A stretch of 64,000 nt of DNA. Source: CADEEN01 sp963751775. Its GTDB lineage: Bacteria > Pseudomonadota > Gammaproteobacteria > Burkholderiales > Burkholderiaceae_C. Within the stretch, counting starts at the first letter, position 1; each line of letters starts with the position of its first letter. The notes under the pieces are model-generated. The model ran no database searches and had not been told where the DNA came from. It saw nothing but the letters and a program-made list of their open reading frames with translations. The stretch covers positions 620,001 to 684,000 of the forward strand of contig CAVVVW010000008.1 in NCBI GenBank assembly GCA_963751775.1, given 5' to 3'. This document shows positions 25,873 through 35,608 of the stretch, in pieces. The position numbers were made by a program, and so were the translations under genes.

Positions 25873-26916
25873 ATGAAAATCGGAGCCCTCGAGCTGCCGA
25901 ACACGCTCTTCGTCGCGCCGATGGCGGGCGTGACCGACAGGCCGTTTCGCATGCTGTGCCGGCGCCTGGGCGCGGGCTACGCGGTGAGCGAGATGGTGAC
26001 CAGCCAGCGTGCGCTGTGGTCGTCGCTGAAGACCTCGCGCCGCGCCGATCACGCCGGCGAGCCGGGGCCGATCGCGGTGCAGATCGCCGGCGTCGAGCCG
26101 CACGAGATGGCCGACGCGGCGCGCTACAACATCGACCGCGGCGCGCAGATCATCGACATCAACATGGGCTGCCCGGCGAAGAAGGTGTGCAGCACCTGGG
26201 CCGGCTCGGCGCTGATGAGCAACCCGGCACTCGCGGCGCGCATCGTCGAGGCGGTGGTCGCGGCCTGCGCGCCGCGCGGCGTGCCGGTGACGCTGAAGAT
26301 GCGCACCGGCCGCTGCGACAGCGAACGCAACGCGGTGGCGCTGGCGCGCATGGCCGAGCAGGCCGGCGTGGCCATGATCACGGTGCACGGCCGCACGCGC
26401 GAACAGGGCTTCAAGGGCCTGGCCGAATACGACACCATCGCCGCGGTCAAGGCCGCATTGGGCATTGCGGTGGTCGCCAACGGCGACATCGATTCACCGG
26501 CCAAGGCGCGTGCCGTGCTGGCCCGCACCGGGGCCGACGCGCTGATGATCGGCCGCGCGGCGCAGGGCCGGCCCTGGATCTTTCGCGAGATCGCGCATTT
26601 CCTGGCCACCGGCACCGAGCTCGCGCCGCCGACGGTGGCCGACGCCGCAGCCTGGCTCGGCGAGCACCTGCTGGATCACTACACGCTGTACGGCGAACAT
26701 ATCGGCGTGCGCAGTGCGCGCAAGCACATCGGCTGGGCGCTGCGCGAGCTGCCCGGTGGCGCCGACTTTCGGGCCGAGATGAACCGCATCGAAGATTGCA
26801 CCGCGCAATTGACGGCTGTCAGTGAATGGTTCGAGCGTCTCGGTGAAGATCATGAACGGTTGCCGCGCATCCAGGCGCCGGCAGCCAACGACGACCTGAT
26901 CGAACAGAGCGCATGA
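25873..26916 (+). CDS. dusB: tRNA-dihydrouridine synthase DusB
   Basis: Intact, 347 residues. Flavin enzyme reducing U to dihydrouridine in tRNA D-loops. Motifs: MKIGALELPNTLFVAPMAGV TDRPFR, IDINMGCPAKKVCSTWAGSA (catalytic Cys), VTLKMRTGRCDSERNAVALA, ITVHGRTREQGFKGLAEYDT and ALMIGRAAQGRPWIFREIA. The cysteine region reads VCSTWAGSAL where many DusB have VCN-x-x-x-GSAL, a minor variation. Its stop overlaps the fis start (ATGA), the conserved dusB-fis operon. Confidence 0.95.
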   Translation: MKIGALELPNTLFVAPMAGVTDRPFRMLCRRLGAGYAVSEMVTSQRALWSSLKTSRRADHAGEPGPIAVQIAGVEPHEMADAARYNIDRGAQIIDINMGCPAKKVCSTWAGSALMSNPALAARIVEAVVAACAPRGVPVTLKMRTGRCDSERNAVALARMAEQAGVAMITVHGRTREQGFKGLAEYDTIAAVKAALGIAVVANGDIDSPAKARAVLARTGADALMIGRAAQGRPWIFREIAHFLATGTELAPPTVADAAAWLGEHLLDHYTLYGEHIGVRSARKHIGWALRELPGGADFRAEMNRIEDCTAQLTAVSEWFERLGEDHERLPRIQAPAANDDLIEQSA

Positions 26917-27149
26917 CGAAGAAACACATCGACGCCTGCGTGCGCGAGAGCCTGGAGCAGTATTTCCTCGACCTGCGCGGCGTCGAGCCGCATTCGATGC
27001 ACGAGATGCTGATCGCAGCCGTCGAGAAGCCGCTGCTCGACGTGGTCATGAACCACGCCGACGGCAACCAGAGCAAGGCGGCCGAGTGGCTGGGCCTGAA
27101 CCGCAACACGCTGCGGCGCAAGCTGGTCGAACACAAGTTGATCAAATAG
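26913..27149 (+). CDS. fis: DNA-binding protein Fis
   Basis: Intact, 78 residues. C-terminal helix-turn-helix ADGNQSKAAEWLGLNRNTLR RKL is the Fis/NtrC-type motif. The N-terminal part is shortened compared with the 98-residue enterobacterial Fis, as is normal in betaproteobacteria. It bends DNA and shapes nucleoid and rRNA transcription. ATGA overlap with dusB; purH begins 43 bp downstream and may share the transcript. Confidence 0.95.
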   Translation: MTKKHIDACVRESLEQYFLDLRGVEPHSMHEMLIAAVEKPLLDVVMNHADGNQSKAAEWLGLNRNTLRRKLVEHKLIK

Positions 27150-27192
27150 ACAGGAGCGGCGGATCGCCGACGCGTCCGCTGCCGTGCGCCCC

Positions 27193-28800
27193 ATGAAACC
27201 TCTGACCGCGCTGTTGTCGGTGTCCGACAAGACCGGCATCGTCGAGTTCGCGCGCGCGCTGCACGCCGCGGGCGTCAAGCTGCTGTCGACCGGCGGCACG
27301 GCCCGGCTGCTGGCGCAGAGCGGACTGCCGGTGACCGAGGTGGCCGAGGTCACCGGCTTTCCCGAAATGCTCGACGGCCGCGTCAAGACGCTGCACCCGC
27401 GCATCCACGGCGGCCTGCTGGCGCGGCGCGACCTGCCGGCGCACATGGCCGCACTCGAGGCCCACGGCATCGGCCGCATCGACCTGCTGGTGGTCAACCT
27501 GTACCCGTTCGCGCAGGCCATCGCCAAGCCCGACTGCACGTTCGACGATGCGATCGAGAACATCGACATCGGCGGCCCGGCGATGCTGCGTGCCGCGGCC
27601 AAGAACTGGCAGGACGTGGCGGTGGTCATCGACCCGGCCGACTACGCCCGCGTGCTGGCCGAGCTGGCGGGCGGCGGCGTGCAGCGGCCGACGAAGTTCA
27701 TGCTGGCCAAGAAGGTCTTCGCCCACACCGCGGCTTACGACGGCATGATCACCAACTACCTGACGGCGCTGCAGGCCGGTGCCGAGGATGCGGGCGCCGC
27801 GGTGCCCGTGCGCGCCGAGTACCCGGCGGTGTTCAATCAGCAGCTGCACAAGGTGCAGGACCTGCGCTACGGCGAGAACCCGCACCAGAGCGCCGCCTTC
27901 TACCGCGACGCACAGGCGGTGCGCGGCCTGCTCGCCGGCTGGACGCAACTGCAGGGCAAGGAGCTCAGCTACAACAACATCGCCGACGCCGACGCGGCGT
28001 GGGAATGCGTCAAGACCTTCGCCGGCGATCCGGCATCAGGGAGCGGCGCCTCCGTCGCCGCGTGCGTCATCGTCAAGCACGCCAACCCGTGCGGCGTGGC
28101 CGTCGGCGCCACGCTCGGCCAGGCCTACGCCAAGGCCTTGCAGACCGACCCGACCTCGGCCTTCGGCGGCATCATCGCCTTCAACGCCGCGCTCGACGCC
28201 GCCACGGCCGCGCATGTGGCCAAGCAGTTCGTCGAGGTCGTGATCGCGCCCGACATCACGCCCGAGGCGCGCGCGGTGTTTGCCGGCAAGGCCAACGTGC
28301 GCCTGCTCGAGGTGCCGCTCTCACGCACGACCAACGCGCTGGATTTCAAGCGCGTCGGCGGCGGCGTGCTGCTGCAATCGTCGGACGCGAACAACGTTTC
28401 GGCCAGCGAGTTGCGCGTGGTGACGACGAAGGCGCCGACCGCAATGCAGCTCGACGACCTGCTCTTTGCCTGGAAGGTGGCCAAGTTCGTCAAGAGCAAC
28501 GCCATCGTGTTCTGTGCCGACGGCATGACGCTGGGCGTGGGCGCGGGGCAGATGAGCCGCATCGACAGCGCGCGCATCGCATCGATCAAGGCGCAGAACG
28601 CCGGCCTGACGCTGGCCGGATCGGCGGTGGCCAGCGACGCCTTCTTTCCCTTCCGCGACGGACTCGACGTGGTCGTCGATGCCGGTGCCGCCTGCGTGAT
28701 CCAGCCCGGCGGCTCGATGCGCGACGCCGAGGTGATCGCCGCCGCCGACGAGCGCGGCATCGCGATGGTCTTCACCGGCGTGCGCCACTTCCGGCATTGA
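27193..28800 (+). CDS. purH: Bifunctional AICAR transformylase/IMP cyclohydrolase PurH
   Basis: Intact, 535 residues; last two steps to IMP. The N-terminal cyclohydrolase has ALLSVSDKTGIVEFARAL, LSTGGTARLL, GFPEMLDGRVKTLHPRIHGG and NLYPFAQ. The C-terminal transformylase has LRYGENPHQSAAFYRDA, KELSYNNIADADAAWECV, VIVKHANPCGVAVG (catalytic K-H), TSAFGGIIAFN and DAFFPFRDGLDVV. The ATG at 27193 is preferred over a GTG three codons upstream. Slightly longer linker around residue 280 (AGDPASGSGASVAACVIV). Confidence 0.96.
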   Translation: MKPLTALLSVSDKTGIVEFARALHAAGVKLLSTGGTARLLAQSGLPVTEVAEVTGFPEMLDGRVKTLHPRIHGGLLARRDLPAHMAALEAHGIGRIDLLVVNLYPFAQAIAKPDCTFDDAIENIDIGGPAMLRAAAKNWQDVAVVIDPADYARVLAELAGGGVQRPTKFMLAKKVFAHTAAYDGMITNYLTALQAGAEDAGAAVPVRAEYPAVFNQQLHKVQDLRYGENPHQSAAFYRDAQAVRGLLAGWTQLQGKELSYNNIADADAAWECVKTFAGDPASGSGASVAACVIVKHANPCGVAVGATLGQAYAKALQTDPTSAFGGIIAFNAALDAATAAHVAKQFVEVVIAPDITPEARAVFAGKANVRLLEVPLSRTTNALDFKRVGGGVLLQSSDANNVSASELRVVTTKAPTAMQLDDLLFAWKVAKFVKSNAIVFCADGMTLGVGAGQMSRIDSARIASIKAQNAGLTLAGSAVASDAFFPFRDGLDVVVDAGAACVIQPGGSMRDAEVIAAADERGIAMVFTGVRHFRH

Positions 28801-28846
28801 GCCGGCCGTGATCACCAGCTGAATGGACCCGCAGGCGGGAACGGGG

Positions 28847-31585
28847 TCAACTGCCCTGGCCCGCGGCCCGCGTGTCGATCAGTTGTAGCAGCGCCCTGAC
28901 CTCGATCGGTTTGGTGAGATAGGCGACGAACCCTTGTGCCAGCGCGGCATCGATTTGCTCGGGCATCGCGTCGGCCGACATGGCCACCAGCGGTATGTGC
29001 CTTGTGACGGGGTCGCGCAGCAGCGTGCGCGCCACCTCCAGGCCCGTCATGTCGCCCAGGTGCATGTCGAGCAGCAGCAGGTCGGGCGGGTCGCGCCGGG
29101 CCGCCGCCAGTGCCTGCGCGCCACTGGTGGCGATCTCCAGCGTGACTGCCGGCCGCTTGGCCATGATCGCCTGCACGAGTTCGACGTTGACCTCGTCGTC
29201 CTCGGCGTACAGCACCCTGATGCCGCCGTCGAGCGACGCGGGCGCGCTCGCATGCCATGCGGGTGCGGGCACGGGCTCGTCGCGTGCAGGGGTGCTGCAC
29301 AAGGTCAGCGTAATCACGGTGCCGTGCCCCGCGGTGCTGTCGATGTTCAACTGCCCGTCCATCAGTTCGGTCAGGCCACGCGCCACGACCAGGCCGATGC
29401 CGGTGCCCTCGATGCGCGAGCGCTCGACACCCAGGCGATTGAACGGCTCGAACAGGTGCGCCAGTTGATCGGCGGTCATGCCGCGGCCCGTATCGGCGAT
29501 ACGCAATTGCCAATGACCTTCATCGGCTTGCCAGGACAGCACGACCTCACCGCCCGGGCGGTTGTACTTGATGGCATTGCTCAGCAGATTGAGCAGCACC
29601 TGCTTGAGCCGCAGACGGTCGGCCAGCACCCAGGGCACCCCCGGCGCGTCGGTGTCGGCAAGGGCAGAGCGAGGGTCGAGTGCCGGCCGCGGTGCTGCGG
29701 CGGCCGGCGCCGGTGCGCGCAAGGTGACCGCGCGCGCGCCGGCCACCCCCGCCAACATGGCCAGGCACTCTTCGGCCAAGGCCGCCAGATTCACGGCCTC
29801 GATCGACAGGCGCATCTGACCGGCTTCGATGCGCGACAGGTCGAGCACGTCGTTGACCAGCGCCAGCAGGTGCTCGCCCGACTGGTGGATGCGCTCGACA
29901 TGGGCGCGCTGGACGGGCGATTGCATTGCACTGCGGTCCAGGCGCAGCAACTGGGCAAAGCCCAGAATGGCGTTGAGTGGGGTGCGCAATTCGTGACTCA
30001 CGCGCGAGAGGAATTCGGTGCGGGCCTCGTGCGCGGCGCGAGCCTCGCGCGCCGCCTTCAGCTCCGTCACGTCGCGCAGCATGACGGTCATCTGCGGCCC
30101 GTCGTCGGTGTCGATGCGCGACAGCGTGGCCTCGAACAGGAATTCGCTGCCGTCGGCGCGCAACCCGGTCAACTCGGGCAAGACCCCCATGTGGCGCTCG
30201 GTGTAGCCATTGCCGGCGTACGCCTCGACGAGTTCGCTGTGACGGGCACGCTGGGGCAGCGGAATGAAGCGCTCGATCGAGCTGCCCAGTGCAGCTTCGG
30301 CGCTGAGGCCGAACACCCGTTCCGCCGCGCGATTGAAGCGCACGATGCGCTGGTCGGTGCCGACACTGATGATCGCGTCCATCGCGCCGTCGATGAGATC
30401 GGAGGCGCGCTGCTCGCTGCGGCGCATGGCGATCTCGGTCCGCTTGCGCTCGCTGATGTCGCGCGTGATCGACAAGGTGCAGCGCTGGCCCCCGACCGTG
30501 ATCACATGCGCGGAAAGCAGGCCGGTGAGCACGCTGCCGTCACGCATGACGAACTCGGCCTCGAGGTTCTCGCAACTGCCGCTGCGCTGCAACGCATCGA
30601 GCAGCCGCTGCCGATCCTCGATGTGGCGCCAGATGTTGATCTCCGAAGAGGTGTGGCCGATCACCTCTTCCCGCGCCCACCCGGACATGCGCAGGAAGCG
30701 GTCATTGACATCGATGTACAGGCCGTCAGGCAAACGGTTGATGTTGATGGCGTCGGGGCCGGTCAGGAAAGCCGTGCGGTAACGCTCTTCGGTCTCGCGC
30801 ATTGCATCCTCGGCGCGACGGCGCGCCGAGTTGTCCTCGACCACGGCGACGAAGTAATCCGGCACGCCGGTTGCAGTCCGCACCAGGACGACCGCCAGCC
30901 TGACCCACACCTCGGCGCCATCCTTGCGCAGGTAGCGCTTTTCCAGGGCGTAGGTCTGGATCTCACCGGCCAGCAACTGGTGCAGCAGATCGAGGTCGGC
31001 CTTCAGGTCGTCCGCATGGGTGATCTGCTGGAAATTGGTGGCCATCAACTCGTCCGCGCTATAGCCGACGATGGCGCACAGCCGCCGGTTGACCCGCAAC
31101 CAGCGCCCGTCCGTCGCCACCATGGCCATGCCCACCGCCGCCTGCTCGAACGTGGCCTGGAACCGTGCGTCGCTGTGCAAGAGGCGCTGCTGAGCGGTCG
31201 TCAGGTCATCCCGGCGACGGGCTTCACGCCGCCGCGAGCGCTGCAGCGCCGCGTGGGCTGCGGCGGCCAGCAGGCCACCAGCCACCAACACGCTCCATCG
31301 CAGGAGATCGGCGCCGTCGCCACCGTGCGCGCCGGCACCCGCTTTCGATACCATGCCGCTGGTCAAGAGCACCGCCACCGCCAGTGCCGCCGCACAGGGG
31401 ATGAGACCGCCGAGCAAGGCGCTGGCCACGATCGGCAGTATGAACAGCGTCACCAGCGGCCGCTCGCCGAGCCCCGCGGGCAGGTACGGGCGAAGCAGGA
31501 ACACGACAACGGTTGCCGTCGCGGCCAGGGCGCAAGCGACAACGGTCCGCCAACGCGGCGCGGTCACGTCCGCGGTGTTAGCCAT
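28847..31585 (-). CDS. Hybrid sensor histidine kinase with three PAS domains and a receiver
   Basis: Intact, 912 residues from the ATG at 31585 (a GTG at 31627 would add 14). N-terminal membrane region of about four helices (VVACALAATATVVVFLLRPY to SVLVAGGLLAAAAHAAL), then PAS domains at roughly 140-265, 270-385 and 395-515. HisKA has His531 (SRVSHELRTPLNAILGFAQL), the HATPase has LLNLLSNAIKYNRPG, ADTGRGM and GTGIGLVVARGL, and the C-terminal receiver has Asp840 (DLLLLDMHLGDM) and Lys892. No HPt domain or partner regulator is nearby, so the output path is unknown. Convergent with purH. Confidence 0.9.
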   Translation of the reverse strand: MANTADVTAPRWRTVVACALAATATVVVFLLRPYLPAGLGERPLVTLFILPIVASALLGGLIPCAAALAVAVLLTSGMVSKAGAGAHGGDGADLLRWSVLVAGGLLAAAAHAALQRSRRREARRRDDLTTAQQRLLHSDARFQATFEQAAVGMAMVATDGRWLRVNRRLCAIVGYSADELMATNFQQITHADDLKADLDLLHQLLAGEIQTYALEKRYLRKDGAEVWVRLAVVLVRTATGVPDYFVAVVEDNSARRRAEDAMRETEERYRTAFLTGPDAININRLPDGLYIDVNDRFLRMSGWAREEVIGHTSSEINIWRHIEDRQRLLDALQRSGSCENLEAEFVMRDGSVLTGLLSAHVITVGGQRCTLSITRDISERKRTEIAMRRSEQRASDLIDGAMDAIISVGTDQRIVRFNRAAERVFGLSAEAALGSSIERFIPLPQRARHSELVEAYAGNGYTERHMGVLPELTGLRADGSEFLFEATLSRIDTDDGPQMTVMLRDVTELKAAREARAAHEARTEFLSRVSHELRTPLNAILGFAQLLRLDRSAMQSPVQRAHVERIHQSGEHLLALVNDVLDLSRIEAGQMRLSIEAVNLAALAEECLAMLAGVAGARAVTLRAPAPAAAAPRPALDPRSALADTDAPGVPWVLADRLRLKQVLLNLLSNAIKYNRPGGEVVLSWQADEGHWQLRIADTGRGMTADQLAHLFEPFNRLGVERSRIEGTGIGLVVARGLTELMDGQLNIDSTAGHGTVITLTLCSTPARDEPVPAPAWHASAPASLDGGIRVLYAEDDEVNVELVQAIMAKRPAVTLEIATSGAQALAAARRDPPDLLLLDMHLGDMTGLEVARTLLRDPVTRHIPLVAMSADAMPEQIDAALAQGFVAYLTKPIEVRALLQLIDTRAAGQGS

Positions 31586-31762
31586 AGCGTGTCCGTGAAC
31601 GACCGTACCACTCCGATGTGCCTCCACATGTCGACGGCGGTTTGCCTCCGGTCCATGCAGCCAACGGACGAGCCGGCGTCAAGGCAGGCCACGACATGGT
31701 GACCAACGTGGACGGATTATCGACTCAAGGCGCTGCCGCGCGTATTGCGCAATGCCAAGTGC

Positions 31763-33026
31763 TCACGCTCGAGCCCGTGCGACGCCGAGCACCACCCGCG
31801 CCTGGCGCTGGTAGGTCCAGTAGGCCCAGGCCCAGTTGGTCAGCACCACCAGGCGGTTGCGAAACCCGATCAGGAAGAACACGTGCGCGCCGAGCCAGAA
31901 CCACCACGCCAGCAGGCCCGTGATGCGCAGGCCGCGCAGGTCGACCACTGCGGCCATGCGGCCGATGGTCGCCAGGTTGCCGTAGTCGCGGTAGGTGAAC
32001 GCCGGGCTGCTGCGCCCGGCCAGGCGGGCCTTGATGGTCGCGGCCACATGCGCGCCCATCTGCTTGGCCGCGGGCGCGGTGCCGGGCACCGGCTGCCCGG
32101 CGGTGCTGGCGGCAGCCAGGTCGCCGGCGACGAAGATCTCGGGGTGTCCGGGCACGCTGAGGTCAGGCTCGACCCGCACGCGGCCGGCGCGGTCGAGCGC
32201 GGCGCCGAGCATGGCCCCCAGCGGCGACGCCGCCACGCCGGCGGCCCACAGCACCGTGCGCGCCGCGGTGCGTGCGCCGCCGCGGAGATAGCCCTGGTCG
32301 TCGATGGCCTGCACCGGGGCCCCGAAACGCAACTCGACGCCCAGGCTGGCGCAGCTGAGTCGCCGCGTGCGCGGACAGCTCGGGCGGGAACGTCGCCAGC
32401 ACGCGCGGCCCGGCCTCGATCAGCTGCACCCGCGCCCGCGCCGGGTCGATGCGGCGGAACTCGTTCTTCAAGGTGTGGCGCGCGATCTCGGCCAGCGTGC
32501 CGGCGAGTTCGACGCCAGTCGGCCCACCGCCGACGACGGCAAACGTCAGCCAGGCGTCGCGCTCGGCGGCGCTGGTCGCAACCTCGGCATGCTCGAAGGC
32601 CAGCAGGATGCGCCGGCGCATCTCCAGCGCATCGTCGAGCGTCTTCAGGCCCGGTGCGTGCGCCGCCCACTCGTCGTGGCCGAAGTAGGCGTGGGTCGCG
32701 CCGCTGGCCACGAGCAGAACGTCGTAGACCAGTGCCGCGCCGTCGCTGGTCTGCACGCGGCGCGCCGAAGTGTCGATCGCCGTCACCTCGGCCATGCGCA
32801 CCTCGATGTTGCGCTGGCCGCGCAGGATGTGGCGCAACGGCGCGGCGATGTCGCCGGCCGACAGGCCGGCGGTCGCCACCTGATAGAGCAGCGGCTGGAA
32901 CAGGTGGTGGTTGGCGCGGTCCACGAGCGTGATGTCCAGCGCCGACCGGGCCAGCGCCCGCGCGGCCCACAGCCCGGCGAAGCCGCCGCCGATGATCACC
33001 AGATGGGGACGCTGCGCCGGGTCCAT
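31763..33026 (-). CDS. ndh: Type II NADH dehydrogenase (NDH-2), one frame break
   Basis: About 420 residues after repair. FAD site LVIIGGGFAGLWAARALARS, then NHHLFQPLLYQVATAGLSAG, the NAD site FAVVGGGPTGVELAGTLAEI and the flavin-contact segment IFVAGDLAAA. It ends with a hydrophobic, membrane-associating stretch (LLAWWFWLGAHVFFLIGF and NRLVVLTNWAWAYWTYQ) typical of NDH-2. It oxidises NADH and reduces quinone without pumping protons. An extra base near 32357 shifts the frame at ELSAHAATQL/ASLGVELRFGAP. Divergent from the acyltransferase. Confidence 0.9.
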
Positions 33027-33101
33027 CGCCGACAGTGTGCCGCAGGTCAAGGCCGCATGCACCGGCCGGCGGTGCCACAGGCGCAGGCTAGGATGCCGCA
33101 C

Positions 33102-33722
33102 ATGTCCGCTGCCGACCTGATGGGCTACCTGCTGGCCTTCGCCGCCCGCCTGATCACGGGCACGCAGGGCCATTGGAAGGGCTGCCCGCCGACGGCCGAG
33201 CAGCGCATCTACTTCGCCAACCACCAGAGCCACTTCGACTGGGTGCTGATCTGGGCCGCGCTGCCGAAGGACCTGCGCGCGACGACGCGGCCGATCGCGG
33301 CCAGGGACTACTGGACCGCCGGCCGGTTCAAGCAGTGGCTGACGCGCGATGTCTTCAATGCGGTGTACGTGTCACGCGCGCGCACCGACGAGCAGGACCC
33401 GCTCGAGCCGCTGGTCGACGCGCTCGAGCATGGCGACTCGCTGGTCATCTTTCCCGAGGGCACGCGCAGCAACAAGGGCGAGCCGCAGCCGTTCAAGAGC
33501 GGGCTGTACAACCTGGCGCTGCAGTTCCCGCAGGTGCAGTTGATTCCGGCCTGGATCGACAACGTGCAGCGCGTGATGCCCAAGGGCGAGGTGGTACCGG
33601 TGCCAATCCTGTGCACGGTGACCTTCGGCGCGCCGATGAGCCTGTCCACGGGCGAAGACAAGCGCGACTTTCTCGATCGCGCGCGGCAGGCGGTGCTGGA
33701 CTTGAGGCCGCGCACGACATGA
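33102..33722 (+). CDS. 1-acyl-sn-glycerol-3-phosphate acyltransferase-like (PlsC family)
   Basis: Intact, 206 residues from the ATG at 33102; an in-frame ATG at 33093 is an alternative. Acyltransferase motifs: ANHQSHFDWVLIWAALP (N-H-x4-D), LVIFPEGTRSNKGEPQPFKS (F-P-E-G-T-R-S) and LIPAWIDNVQRVMPKGE. One N-terminal hydrophobic segment (LMGYLLAFAARLITG). It is followed by cdsA, so lysophosphatidate to phosphatidate to CDP-diacylglycerol are encoded in sequence. Confidence 0.85.
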   Translation: MSAADLMGYLLAFAARLITGTQGHWKGCPPTAEQRIYFANHQSHFDWVLIWAALPKDLRATTRPIAARDYWTAGRFKQWLTRDVFNAVYVSRARTDEQDPLEPLVDALEHGDSLVIFPEGTRSNKGEPQPFKSGLYNLALQFPQVQLIPAWIDNVQRVMPKGEVVPVPILCTVTFGAPMSLSTGEDKRDFLDRARQAVLDLRPRTT

Positions 33723-33777
33723 CCCGCCGGGCCGTTCACAAGGCGCATGCCGAAGCGCGCAGCGCGCGGGTGGCCCG

Positions 33778-34752
33778 ATGAGCTTCGACCGCCTGCGCGG
33801 CCTGGCCGTCAATGAACAGGTTGCGCTGCTGTTCGCGATCCTGTTCGGCATGCTGGTGCTGGCCTCGCTCGGCCACCTGCTGTATTCGCTGCGCGACGCA
33901 CCGGCGAGCGACGCGGCGCGCCAGTTCCAGCGCGACCTGCGCGCCGTCTGGATCGGCACGCTGCTGTTCTGGCTGGCCTGGCTGACGGGCCCGGTTGGGG
34001 CGACGCTGCTGTTCGGCCTGTTCTCGTTTCTTGCGCTGCGCGAATTCATCAGCCTGCAGCACACCCGGCGCAGCGACCATCGCAGCCTGATCCTGGCCTT
34101 CTTCTTCGCCCTGCCGGTGCAGTACGCGATCGTCGCCACGCGGCACTTCGACCTCTTTACGGTCTTCATCCCGGTCTACATCTTCTTCGCGATCCCGGTG
34201 GTCAGCGCGATGGCCGGCGACCCGGAGCGCTTCCTCGAGCGCAACGCCAAGATCCAATGGGGCATCGTGGTCTGCGTCTACGGCCTGTCGCACGCCCCGG
34301 CGCTGCTGCTGCTCGACTTCAAGGGTTTCGAAGGCCGCGGCGCGTTCCTGCTGCTGTTCCTGGTCGTCGTCACCGGCGTGGCACAGGTGGTGCAGGAACT
34401 GTCCAGCCGCTGGCTGCGCCGGCGCCCGCTGGCGCGGCAGATCAGCCGCAGCTTCTCGGCGCGGGCCTGGATCATCGGCACGCTGGTGGCCGCGGTCGTC
34501 GGCGCGCTGATGTTCTGGATCACCCCGTTCAAGATCGGGCAGGCGCTGGTCATGGCCTTCATCGCCGCGGGCTGCGGCACGCTCGGCGAGTTCGTCATGA
34601 AGGCGTTGAAGCGCGACGCCGGCGTGCACCACTGGGGCAACCGCAGCAGCGTCACCGGCGCGGTGGGCCTGCTCGACCGCGTGGCGCCGCTGTGTTTTGC
34701 CGCGCCGGTGTTCTTCCATTCGGTGCGCTGGTACTTCAAGCTCCCGCTATGA
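33778..34752 (+). CDS. cdsA: Phosphatidate cytidylyltransferase CdsA-like
   Basis: Intact, 324 residues, about eight membrane helices. The C-terminal family signature region is present as KALKRDAGVHHWGNRSSVTG followed by AVGLLDRVAPLCFAAPVFFH (usually K-x2-GVKD-x4-PGHGG-x-LDR-x-D). Note WGNRSSVTGAVGLLDR in place of the PGHGG form, which marks the sub-branch often found beside PlsC-like genes. It makes CDP-diacylglycerol from phosphatidate and CTP. Stop overlaps ruvC (ATGA). Confidence 0.82.
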   Translation: MSFDRLRGLAVNEQVALLFAILFGMLVLASLGHLLYSLRDAPASDAARQFQRDLRAVWIGTLLFWLAWLTGPVGATLLFGLFSFLALREFISLQHTRRSDHRSLILAFFFALPVQYAIVATRHFDLFTVFIPVYIFFAIPVVSAMAGDPERFLERNAKIQWGIVVCVYGLSHAPALLLLDFKGFEGRGAFLLLFLVVVTGVAQVVQELSSRWLRRRPLARQISRSFSARAWIIGTLVAAVVGALMFWITPFKIGQALVMAFIAAGCGTLGEFVMKALKRDAGVHHWGNRSSVTGAVGLLDRVAPLCFAAPVFFHSVRWYFKLPL

Positions 34753-35300
34753 CTCGAATACTCGGCATCGACCCCGGCCTGCAGACCACCGGCTTTGGCG
34801 TCATCGAGTCCGACGGCCCGCGCCTGCGCTACGTGGCCAGCGGCACGATCAAGACCGCCAGCGTGGCGCGCGGCGACCTGCCCGGGCGGCTGAAGGTCAT
34901 CTTCGAGGGCGTGTGCGAAGTCGCCGCGCGCTACGAGGCCAGTTGCGCCGCGGTCGAGATCGTGTTCGTCAACGTCAACCCGCAGAGCACGCTGCTGCTG
35001 GGCCAGGCCCGCGGCGCGGCGCTGGCCGCGCTGGTGTCGCGCTCGCTCGTGGTCTCGGAGTACACCGCGCTTCAGATGAAGAAGGCCATCGTCGGCAGCG
35101 GCCACGCCCACAAATCGCAGGTGCAGGCAATGGTCACACGCCTGTTGTCGCTGAGCGCCGCGCCGGGCAGCGACGCGGCCGATGCGTTGGGCATTGCCAT
35201 CACACACGCGCATGCCGGCGCGACGCTGGCGGCGCTGGCCGAGGCCACGCCGCTGGCGCGGCGGCAGCACGCACAGTACCGGCGCGGTCGCGTGTACTGA
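34749..35300 (+). CDS. ruvC: Holliday junction resolvase RuvC
   Basis: Intact, 183 residues. The first catalytic Asp is at position 8 in MTRILGIDPGLQTTGFGVIE, the Glu is in CAAVEIVFVNVNPQSTLLLG, and the C-terminal acidic pair is in GSDAADALGIAITHAHAG. RuvC cuts Holliday junctions with RuvAB. ruvA and ruvB are not in the window. It overlaps cdsA by four bases, an unusual neighbour that suggests shared transcription. Confidence 0.95.
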   Translation: MTRILGIDPGLQTTGFGVIESDGPRLRYVASGTIKTASVARGDLPGRLKVIFEGVCEVAARYEASCAAVEIVFVNVNPQSTLLLGQARGAALAALVSRSLVVSEYTALQMKKAIVGSGHAHKSQVQAMVTRLLSLSAAPGSDAADALGIAITHAHAGATLAALAEATPLARRQHAQYRRGRVY

Positions 35301-35608
35301 CGCGGTCGCAGTCGCGGCCCTGTCCAGCTTGCGCGCGCTTCGCGCCGCGGCCGCAGCGCCGACATCTGCTTGCAATTGCGGCCCCCGCCGGCCCTTGAAG
35401 CAGAGAAGTTCCGTCTCATTCGAGCGCACGTCCACTTACGCTTCGATGACGAGCGATACGCGCGATTGCCGTTAAGGTGTGCCTCAGCACGGACCGCATG
35501 GCTCCGTGTGCATTGCCGAGATCGAGCGTGACAGGCCCTCGGCGCAAATCCATCTTGCGGGCAACACGATCCGCAAACAACACCCGGGGTGAAGCTCCAG
35601 ACATCGCC
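35301..35608. other. Intergenic region before the redox fusion gene
   Basis: About 300 bp. No convincing gene; an in-frame extension of the downstream protein from a GTG at 35477 looks non-coding (Arg/Ser-rich, no family match). A hairpin CACGGACC-GCAT-GGCTCCGTG lies at 35488-35508. No clear FNR-type site (TTGAT-N4-ATCAA) or promoter boxes seen. Confidence 0.5.
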